A DNA stretch of 10,890 bases, taken from positions 1-10,890 of the forward strand of contig JASHTO010000400.1 in NCBI GenBank assembly GCA_030040515.1, read 5' to 3'. The DNA is from Terriglobia bacterium (lineage in GTDB: Bacteria > Acidobacteriota > Terriglobia > UBA7540). A program made the translations under genes and the position numbers. This document shows positions 1 to 5,610 of this stretch, one piece after another; within the stretch, counting starts at the first letter, position 1; each line of letters begins with the position of its first letter. A model generated the notes under the pieces. It was not told the origin of the DNA. It saw only the letters and a list, made by a program, of their open reading frames with translations, and searched no databases.

Positions 1-667
1 CATCGAGGTGCTTCAAATTCTTTCCGCGCACCCCTCCACCGCGCATTTCATTTCCCTGAAGCTTTGCCGCTACTTCATTTCTGAAAATCCTCCAGCCTCG
101 GTGGTAAACCGCACGGCGCGCACTTTCGCCCAATCTCAGGGCGATGTTCCCTCCATCCTCAAGACGATTTTGACCTCGCCCGAATTCAATTTTCCCACAG
201 CGTTTCGGGCGAAAGTGAAATCGCCCTTTGAGCTGGTTACCAGTTCGTTTCGGGCACTCGACGCGGAATCCGACGCCGACGCGCCGCTGATGGGCATGAT
301 CATGCGGACGGGGCAGCCGCTCTTCCAGTATCAAGCCCCCACGGGCTATCCCGACCGCGCCAGCAGTTGGATCAATTCCGGAACATTGCTGGCAAGAATG
401 AATTTTTCCATGACCCTTGCCGCCAATCGCATTCGCGGGACGCAGCTCGACCTGCAAGCTTTGACGCCTTCGGACGATCCCCAAGCCATTTGGGACAATT
501 TTGCACAGCGCACTCTGGGCGGCGAGGTTTCCGCCGACACCAAGGCGGCGGTGATGAAGAGCCTGGAAGAAATCGGGAACGCCGGAGAAGGCAGGCCGGG
601 CGCATTCCCCAAGACTACACTGGTGGCGGCCCTACTTCTGGGCTCGCCGGAATTCCAGCGCCGGTAG
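1..667 (+). CDS. DUF1800 family protein, C-terminal part (5' end outside window)
   Basis: The reading frame is open from the first bases (frame starting at position 2) to TAG at 665-667, so the gene begins upstream and about 221 residues of its C-terminus are visible. The fragment has the look of a DUF1800 C-terminus: an early LCRYFISENPP segment, then SILKTILTSPEF, a central block with GYPDRASSW, and the closing AALLLGSPEFQRR, which is the usual end of these proteins. DUF1800 proteins are about 450-600 residues long, often exported, and of unknown biochemical function. They are typically encoded directly before a DUF1501 gene, as here, with 113 nt between them. The family call rests on these motifs and on the neighbour; no catalytic role can be assigned. 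The GTG at 8 is only an internal codon. Confidence 0.85.
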   Translation, partial: IEVLQILSAHPSTAHFISLKLCRYFISENPPASVVNRTARTFAQSQGDVPSILKTILTSPEFNFPTAFRAKVKSPFELVTSSFRALDAESDADAPLMGMIMRTGQPLFQYQAPTGYPDRASSWINSGTLLARMNFSMTLAANRIRGTQLDLQALTPSDDPQAIWDNFAQRTLGGEVSADTKAAVMKSLEEIGNAGEGRPGAFPKTTLVAALLLGSPEFQRR

Positions 668-675
668 ATCGAAAA

Positions 676-703
676 CGTCAGGCTTGACGTGTCAGGTGTC
701 AGA
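676..703. repeat. Degenerate 7-nt tandem repeat (TGTCAGG type)
   Basis: Four consecutive 7-nt units follow the DUF1800 stop codon by 8 nt: CGTCAGG, CTTGACG, TGTCAGG and TGTCAGA. The last two are near-identical and the second is diverged. The unit length equals that of two other intergenic repeats in this window, although the sequence differs. The array lies in the 113-nt gap before the DUF1501 gene, and no function is evident. With only two good copies, chance cannot be excluded for this array alone. Confidence 0.45.
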
Positions 704-780
704 CAAAAATCCCAAGTGGTAGTGGCTGGGTTTTGCTGGCACGTGAATCCTGACGCCCGGTTTGAGAAAGCGAGGCAGGC

Positions 781-2055
781 ATGAGCATTTCGCGGCGTTA
801 TTTCCTGAAAACTTCCGGCCTCAGCCTTTTTGGCGCCGGACTTGTGCCCAGCTTCCTGCGACGGGCGGCCTATGCGCTCGAAGCGCCAGGACGGCGGAAA
901 ATCCTGGTGGCGATTTTTCAGCGCGGAGCGGCGGATGGGCTGAACATCGTCATTCCCTTCGGCGAAAAAGAGTATCACTCCATGCGCCCCACCATCGCCA
1001 TTCCCGAGCCCTCGAAAAGAAGCGAGAGCGACCCGAGCGCCATTGATCTCGACGGTTTTTTCGGTCTGCATCCCAGCCTCTCATCACTTAAGCCGTTGTT
1101 TGACTCCCGCCAGTTGGCCATTATCCACGCCTCGGGCTCGCCGGACAGCACGCGCTCGCACTTCGATGCGCAGGATTATATGGAATCGGCGACGCCGGGC
1201 GTGAAGTCCACTCCCGACGGCTGGCTGAATCGCTTCCTGCAAGGCGCGCCGGAGCCCGACGCTTCGCCGTTCCGGGCCGTGGCTTTCGCCTCGTCAACTC
1301 CCCGCACCATGATGGGATCGGCATCGTGCCTCTGCACTCAGGACCTGCAAGGCTTCCGTCTGGCCGGTAATGCGAACCCTCAGGCGCGCGGAGTTCAACT
1401 GGTTGCAAACGCGTTTGAAGAAATGTATGCGACTGCCACCGACCGTTTGCTCTCCAGCACTGCACAAGAAACCTTTGAGGCCATCTCCACGCTGCAACGA
1501 ATTCAGATTGGCCAATATCAGCCCGCCAATGGCGCGGAATATCCCAAGGGGCCGCTGGGCAAGAGCTTGCAGCAAGTCGCGCAACTCATTAAATCCGATG
1601 CCGGACTGCAAGTGGCCTTCGCGGAAGTCGGCGGATGGGACAATCACGTGAACGAAGGCGGAGTGACCGGCCAACTGGCCAATCGCCTGAAGGAATTTGG
1701 CGATGCGCTTGCCGCGTTTCACAAGGATATGGGCGAGCAGATGGCGGACATCACCGTGCTCACCATGTCGGAATTCGGCCGCACCGCGCGTGAAAACGGC
1801 AATCGCGGCACCGACCACGGCCACGCCAACGCCATGTTCGTGCTCGGCGGACCGGTGAAGGGTGGCAAAGTCTACGGAGACTGGCCCGGCCTGAAGGATC
1901 ATCAACTCCACGAAGGCCGCGACTTGGCGCTGACCACTGATTTCCGCGATGTCTTCGCCGAAGTCGCCGTCCGCCACCTGGGAGTGCAGGACACCTCCGG
2001 AATTTTCCCCGGCTATGCAATTTCCCCCAAGCGCTTCCGGGGATTCCTGGCCTGA
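781..2055 (+). CDS. DUF1501 family protein, Tat-exported
   Basis: This is a 424-residue protein. The N-terminus is a classic twin-arginine signal, SRRYFLK at residues 4-10 followed by a short hydrophobic stretch (LSLFGAGLVPSF), so folded export through Tat is expected, with cleavage probably around residues 30-35. Family hallmarks follow: RGAADGLN near 50, GGWDNH at 284-289, and the C-terminal block SEFGRT (330-335) with GTDHGHAN (343-350) and VLGGPVKGG. DUF1501 belongs to the alkaline-phosphatase/sulfatase-like superfamily, and the Asp/His-rich C-terminal block is consistent with metal binding. Its substrate is unknown. ATG 781 sits at the correct distance before the Tat motif, with a modest GAGG about 5-6 nt upstream. 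It probably forms one unit with the preceding DUF1800 gene, and it converges on the MFS gene 46 nt downstream. Confidence 0.92.
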   Translation: MSISRRYFLKTSGLSLFGAGLVPSFLRRAAYALEAPGRRKILVAIFQRGAADGLNIVIPFGEKEYHSMRPTIAIPEPSKRSESDPSAIDLDGFFGLHPSLSSLKPLFDSRQLAIIHASGSPDSTRSHFDAQDYMESATPGVKSTPDGWLNRFLQGAPEPDASPFRAVAFASSTPRTMMGSASCLCTQDLQGFRLAGNANPQARGVQLVANAFEEMYATATDRLLSSTAQETFEAISTLQRIQIGQYQPANGAEYPKGPLGKSLQQVAQLIKSDAGLQVAFAEVGGWDNHVNEGGVTGQLANRLKEFGDALAAFHKDMGEQMADITVLTMSEFGRTARENGNRGTDHGHANAMFVLGGPVKGGKVYGDWPGLKDHQLHEGRDLALTTDFRDVFAEVAVRHLGVQDTSGIFPGYAISPKRFRGFLA

Positions 2056-2101
2056 TTGTGGATAATCCAAGAATCTGCAGGTTTCTGCGCCCGTCTCCGC
2101 G

Positions 2102-3361
2102 CTACCTCGCTTCGACGCGGGTGATATCGCGGCGGATGAAGAAGGCCGCTGCTGTGGAGAGCAGAATTCCCGCGGCCACATAGATGGCGGAGGAGAGTGA
2201 AATTGCCTGGCTCGCGCCGATTCGCTCGGCTGCGATGCCGATGATCACGGGCGCCGCTCCTCCTCCCAGCCACCCCATCATGTTGATGAAACCGGCCGCC
2301 GTGCCGCGCACCTGCGGCGGAATGACGTCAAAGACCGCGGCGAAAATGTTGGCGTCGTAAAGACCCTTGAAGAATCCCCAGGCCGCGAGCGTCACCATGA
2401 CAGCGGACATTGAACTCGCGCGTCCGCAAATGAAGACGAACGGAGCTCCAATAAACAATCCCAGGGCTTGAACCATTACCCTGCCCGCCATCCAGCGGCG
2501 GCGAAGGACATCGGCCAGCAGCCCGCCCAGCGGCGAGCCCACCATGCTGGTGACCTGCGCGTACAAGGTGGCGGAAAGCCCCGCCATGGCCACGCTCATG
2601 TGGAATTTTTCGTAAAGGAAGCTCGGCATCCACACCAGCAGCACCAGACCGACGAAATTCGCGCACATGAAGGCGCCCATCAGCAGGACCGCCGTGGGCG
2701 TTCCGAGAATCATTCTGATGGATTCAAGTGCCGGCGCCACTGCGAGTTGATTCTCCGGCGATTTGGAGCTTCCCTCTTCCAATTCCGCCGCGCCGCGCCG
2801 CGGTTCGCGAAGGGGGCCCGTAAGGATGAGCGCCAGCAGAACTCCCAGCCCCCCGAAAATAATGAACGACCAACGCCAGCCGAAATGCTCCCCGATCAGT
2901 CCGCCCAGGAAGCCGCCGCCGATCGTGCCCACATAAACGGCCGTCTGGTGCGTTCCCATCGCCCGCGAGCGCGTTCTTTTGCCATGGTAATCGCTGATCA
3001 TCGACATGGCCGAGGGGAAATAGATGGTTACTGCCGCGCCCAGTGCCGCCATGAAGAAAAGTAAGGAATGAAAGGAGCGCGAAATGACAGCGCAGGCGGT
3101 TATGGCGCTCCAGACGAAAAGTCCGCCGAGAATCGCCGTTTTGCGTCGGATGCGGTCCGCCACCAGGCCCGCGAACGGAGCGCCCAGACCATAGATCCAG
3201 GCCGCAACTGAGCCCAGCAAACCCAATTGGACCGAGGTAAGGGAAAACTCCCTCTTCAGAAGGGGAAAAAGCGCTGCGACGCCCAGGCGATCCGCATAAT
3301 CAAGAAAGCAGACGCACCAGAGCATGGCGACGACGAACCATTTGTAGTTGGATCTGTTCAT
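2102..3361 (-). CDS. MFS transporter, ACS-like (anion:cation symporter type)
   Basis: This encodes a 419-residue, strongly hydrophobic protein with the usual MFS size and two-half layout. The N-terminal half runs from NYKWFVVAMLWCVCF, and a central charged loop (about residues 200-230, REPRRGAAELEEG) links it to the C-terminal half. Motif A is clear in the loop between helices 2 and 3 (GLVADRIRRKTAI), with a degenerate copy in the second half (GGLLADVLRRR). The overall pattern resembles the ACS subfamily, which moves organic acids and sugar acids, but the substrate cannot be read from sequence. The chosen ATG (3359-3361) starts directly before helix 1. The longer in-frame ATG at 3460 would add 33 polar residues and lies inside an inverted-repeat element, so I reject it. 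No strong ribosome binding site is seen. The aldolase encoded upstream suggests a carboxylate or sugar-acid substrate (inference). Confidence 0.88.
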   Translation of the reverse strand: MNRSNYKWFVVAMLWCVCFLDYADRLGVAALFPLLKREFSLTSVQLGLLGSVAAWIYGLGAPFAGLVADRIRRKTAILGGLFVWSAITACAVISRSFHSLLFFMAALGAAVTIYFPSAMSMISDYHGKRTRSRAMGTHQTAVYVGTIGGGFLGGLIGEHFGWRWSFIIFGGLGVLLALILTGPLREPRRGAAELEEGSSKSPENQLAVAPALESIRMILGTPTAVLLMGAFMCANFVGLVLLVWMPSFLYEKFHMSVAMAGLSATLYAQVTSMVGSPLGGLLADVLRRRWMAGRVMVQALGLFIGAPFVFICGRASSMSAVMVTLAAWGFFKGLYDANIFAAVFDVIPPQVRGTAAGFINMMGWLGGGAAPVIIGIAAERIGASQAISLSSAIYVAAGILLSTAAAFFIRRDITRVEAR

Positions 3362-3444
3362 GGAGAGATATGGAATACGGGAAAAACGGTGAACTCGTGA
3401 GAGATTGTCATGACTTTGGCGAGGGCCCGCTGAACCTTTGATTT

Positions 3445-3528
3445 CTATACGGAGCGACATAAATTGTAGCGGCGGTCATAGACCGCCGCTACAGCCAAAT
3501 ACGCAAACACTTATGTCGTTCCGTATAG
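3445..3528. repeat. 84-bp nested inverted-repeat element (MITE/REP-like)
   Basis: Eighteen-nucleotide terminal inverted repeats, CTATACGGAGCGACATAA at 3445-3462 and TTATGTCGTTCCGTATAG at 3511-3528, match at 17 of 18 positions. They enclose a perfect GC-rich hairpin (3465-3493) and an AC-rich spacer (3494-3510). This is the architecture of a small non-autonomous element. The ends carry TATA, so a TA target duplication, as left by IS630/Tc1-type transposases, would be hidden within the ends; no other flanking duplication is visible. It lies between the MFS and aldolase genes and supplies the spurious upstream ATG of the MFS frame. Mobility is inferred from structure alone. Confidence 0.7.
3465..3493. 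repeat. Perfect 13-bp palindrome with 3-nt loop (REP-like hairpin)
   Basis: The arms TGTAGCGGCGGTC and GACCGCCGCTACA are exact complements separated by ATA, forming a very stable hairpin in RNA or single-stranded DNA. It is the core of the 84-bp element. There is no T-tract after it on either strand, so it is not a canonical intrinsic terminator, although it could stall polymerase or protect the upstream aldolase transcript. From memory, which I cannot check here, this palindrome recurs in Acidobacteria and related genomes and gives rise to spurious GGHRPPL peptides in predicted proteins. Confidence 0.8.
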
Positions 3529-3591
3529 TGCGACGTCTTTATCTCCATTTACAACCGTCGGATAAAAAATGTCGCGCGAGTGACGCCTTTT

Positions 3592-3622
3592 CCCTTATCC
3601 CTCGTCCCGTATCCCGTCTCCC
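3592..3622 (-). repeat. GGG-N4 heptad array, G-quadruplex motif after the aldolase stop codon
   Basis: On the plus strand CCC triplets occur at 3592, 3599, 3606, 3613 and 3620, an exact 7-nt period. The 4-nt spacers are TTAT, TCGT, GTAT and GTCT. On the minus strand, which is the strand of the aldolase mRNA, this reads as five GGG runs with 4-nt loops starting immediately after the TAA stop (3623-3625). That satisfies the common G-quadruplex pattern (four or more G3 tracts, loops of 1-7) with one tract spare. A folded RNA quadruplex here could affect transcript end formation or coupling to the downstream MFS gene, but this is inference. Confidence 0.75.
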
Positions 3623-4444
3623 TTAATAAAGCAGCCCCTTTTGCAAAGCTTCCGCTGCTCTTCCCAGCGGTTCAAGCAACTCGCGGGCGCCCTTCGCCAT
3701 CAGGCCAAGCTCGGTGGCGGTTTGGAACCATTGGAATCCCTGCTCCGCGTAATTCTTGAGCTGCTCGGAATTCTTGACGGGGAGCCCCACATATTTCTTA
3801 TTGGCCTTGCCGGCCGCAAGAATTCTCTTCAGGGCGTTCTGCACACGGGGGTGGCTGGAATCTCCGCGCAAGCCCATGGAAAAAGACAGATCGCTGGTGC
3901 CGACGAAGATCACATCTACGCCGGGCGTAGCGGCAATCGCGTCAATGTTTTCGAGTGCCTGCTCCTGTTCCACAATCACAATCACCAGAACGTTGTTATC
4001 CGCGAATGTGTGGTAACCCTCGGCCGCCGGCCAGCGGAAGGCGGCAAGACCGGGGCCTGAGCCGCGCCGCCCGTGCGGAGGATATTTGCACGCCGCCACC
4101 GCCTGGCGCGCCAGTTCCGGCGTGCTGCAAAATGGGAAGATCACTCCCAGAGCCCCTTCGTCCAGCACCCGCTTCGCCGTCCAGAGTTCGTTCACCGGAA
4201 CGCGCACAATCGGCATCGCCTTCATCCCACGCGTCGCCAGAATCATGTTGCGCAGGGTCTCGAGCGTAATGGGGCTGTGCTCCATCTCGATCCACAAAAA
4301 GTCGAACCCCAAGGTGGCCACCTGCGCGGCGGTTTCAACGCTCGGCACGGTGACCGTGGTACCGATAACAAATTTCCCCTCGCGCAGCATCACCTTCAGA
4401 GGGTTTTCAAAGTTTGCCGGCAAGCCGGCATTTTCTGTGGACAT
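3623..4444 (-). CDS. HpcH/HpaI-type class II aldolase
   Basis: This is a 273-residue protein of the HpcH/HpaI aldolase (citrate-lyase beta-like) family, TIM-barrel enzymes that reversibly cleave 2-keto-3-deoxy acids to pyruvate plus an aldehyde using a divalent metal. Visible family landmarks are WIEMEHSP with E55/H56, the substrate-binding Arg81 in PIVRVP, the YPPHGRRG loop (121-128), metal ligand Glu159 in VIVEQE, and Asp185 in FVGTSDLSFSMG. Length is typical (about 250-270). The ATG at 4442-4444 is preceded by AAGGAG at a 7-nt distance. The frame stays open far upstream, but that part is antisense or out-of-frame to the permease gene and is not coding. The gene follows the DMT permease by 14 nt, indicating cotranscription. 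The exact substrate (rhamnonate-, heptanedioate- or garate-type) is undetermined. Confidence 0.9.
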   Translation of the reverse strand: MSTENAGLPANFENPLKVMLREGKFVIGTTVTVPSVETAAQVATLGFDFLWIEMEHSPITLETLRNMILATRGMKAMPIVRVPVNELWTAKRVLDEGALGVIFPFCSTPELARQAVAACKYPPHGRRGSGPGLAAFRWPAAEGYHTFADNNVLVIVIVEQEQALENIDAIAATPGVDVIFVGTSDLSFSMGLRGDSSHPRVQNALKRILAAGKANKKYVGLPVKNSEQLKNYAEQGFQWFQTATELGLMAKGARELLEPLGRAAEALQKGLLY

Positions 4445-4451
4445 ATCAAAT

Positions 4452-4457
4452 CTCCTT
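4452..4457 (-). promoter_or_regulatory. Ribosome binding site of the aldolase
   Basis: The minus strand reads AAGGAG seven nucleotides before the ATG at 4444. It fixes the aldolase start against the long upstream-open frame, and it sits within the 14-nt gap after the permease stop codon (4459-4461), which fits translation of both genes from one mRNA. Confidence 0.8.
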
Positions 4458-4458
4458 T

Positions 4459-5406
4459 TCAATAGCTGGTGTTGTATTTCATGATCAAAACAGTAGATAC
4501 CAAAACGATTCCCGAGCCCACCATGGCCAGCAGGCTGAGGCGCTCGCCCAGAATCACCGCGGCCAGCAGGACTCCGAAAATGGGGACCAGGTAAAGCGAG
4601 AACGACGCCACGGTGACGTCCAGGTGATCGAGCGCCGCAAAGAACAAAGAGCATGGATGCGCCGTACATGAAAATTGCCAGGAAGGCAACCGCCGCCCAG
4701 GATTTCCAGTCGAGTGCGCGGAAGACGCTCCAGTGAAAGGCTCGGCCCAAATGAGCAACGGAATGCTGGCCACTGAGGCCGTGGCGTAACTGAAAATCAG
4801 GATTTCGATTTCCTGAAAGCGCTTCATCAGCCCCTTGCAGTAAGTGTTGTAAAAGGACGAACCCAAGCAGCCCACCTGGATCAAGCCGTTGCCCACAAGA
4901 AATTTCATTTCGAGGAAGGAAACGTGGCGAAGATCCTCCACCGACACCAAGAGCGCTCCCACCAATCCGATGGCGAGTGAAGCGACGCGCAGCAGAGAGA
5001 GTTTCTCGTGCAACATAAATGAAGCGAGCACGGCGGTGATGACCGGAATCATCAAGTTCAGCACAGCACCGTTGGAAGCGAGCGAACGCAAAATGCCCCA
5101 AGTCATTCCAAGCTGCGCGAGGACTTGCCCCAGCACGCCCGCCAGCGTAAACCTCCCCCAATCGGACCAAGTGGGCCGCACGGCTCCGGGATTGGCGCGG
5201 CGCTTGCGAATCAGGAGGGGAACCAGCAGAATGGTGGTGACATAAAACGGGAGAAAGGTAATGGCCATCGGCCCCATGTCCCGGTCGAGAAATTTTACCG
5301 CCGTCCCCTGTGCCGACCAGATGAGCGACGCTGTGGCAAGCAACGTGAAATACCAGAGCATCTTTTCCTTGCTGGCGGCCGGAGCGAGTTGAGCAGTCGT
5401 GGACAT
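4459..5406 (-). CDS. DMT-superfamily (EamA) permease with a compensating frameshift pair
   Basis: The frame encodes 315 residues with the double-EamA architecture (two repeats of about five helices, roughly residues 17-155 and 167-310). Such permeases move metabolites, often amino acids or nucleotide-related compounds, across the inner membrane. Typical segments are FYVTTILLVPLLIRKRR, the inter-repeat ALLVSVEDL, and near the C-terminus SLYLVPIFGVLLAAVILGERL. Residues 225-254 are a polar Ser/Pro/Arg/Cys stretch that does not fit; over the same DNA (about 4645-4735) the neighbouring frame reads HWSVFRALDWKSW then AAVAFLAIFMYGASMLF, exactly the missing helix. One base lost near 4735 and one gained near 4645 would explain this. 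ATG 5406 has no clear binding site; ATG 5361 (residue 16), preceded by AAGGA, is an alternative start. The gene pairs with the aldolase and may import its precursor. Confidence 0.8.
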   Translation of the reverse strand: MSTTAQLAPAASKEKMLWYFTLLATASLIWSAQGTAVKFLDRDMGPMAITFLPFYVTTILLVPLLIRKRRANPGAVRPTWSDWGRFTLAGVLGQVLAQLGMTWGILRSLASNGAVLNLMIPVITAVLASFMLHEKLSLLRVASLAIGLVGALLVSVEDLRHVSFLEMKFLVGNGLIQVGCLGSSFYNTYCKGLMKRFQEIEILIFSYATASVASIPLLIWAEPFTGASSAHSTGNPGRRLPSWQFSCTAHPCSLFFAALDHLDVTVASFSLYLVPIFGVLLAAVILGERLSLLAMVGSGIVLVSTVLIMKYNTSY

Positions 5407-5412
5407 AAAGTA

Positions 5413-5433
5413 GTGGTCCGTGGTCCTTGGTCA
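5413..5433. repeat. 7-nt tandem repeat (GTGGTCC type) upstream of the permease
   Basis: Three units follow one another: GTGGTCC, GTGGTCC and TTGGTCA. The array begins 7 nt upstream of the permease ATG at 5406, inside the 204-nt divergent gap shared with the acylase gene, and so occupies the position where a ribosome binding site would be expected. It matches the 7-nt unit length of the arrays at 676 and 3592. No other regulatory signal could be assigned with confidence in the rest of this gap. Confidence 0.55.
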
Positions 5434-5610
5434 GTCGTTCATAATAGATTTTCAGACGCACAAGGTCTCGCTGGTTGCGCCGAGCAAAGTCCCTTAGTGT
5501 ACAGTTCCACGCGAAATTTGCCAAATGTCATGCGTGCTTCAGTTCCCTGCCCTGTTTTGATACCCTATCGCCGGTCGCAAATTCCACGGCACGATTCATA
5601 GAAGGCCCAT

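Noticed and set aside
704..745. Possible hairpin between an A-rich CCCA and a later TGGGTTTT before the DUF1501 gene, as an attenuator
   Set aside because: The stem is short, bulged and AT-rich at its base, so it is not distinguishable from chance.
1294..2181. A 295-residue open frame on the minus strand
   Set aside because: It is antisense to the DUF1501 gene and overlaps the MFS 3' end, with composition typical of a shadow frame.
3362..3460. Longer start for the MFS transporter at ATG 3460
   Set aside because: The ATG lies inside the inverted-repeat element and adds 33 polar residues before helix 1.
3438..3626. A 62-residue open frame on the plus strand
   Set aside because: It runs through the inverted-repeat element and the heptad array; its SGGHRPPL peptide is the translation of the palindrome.
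4445..5524. Upstream extension of the aldolase frame to a 633-residue open frame
   Set aside because: It overlaps the permease in another frame, lacks family similarity except for the short segment explained by the permease frameshifts, and the aldolase has its own ATG with AAGGAG.
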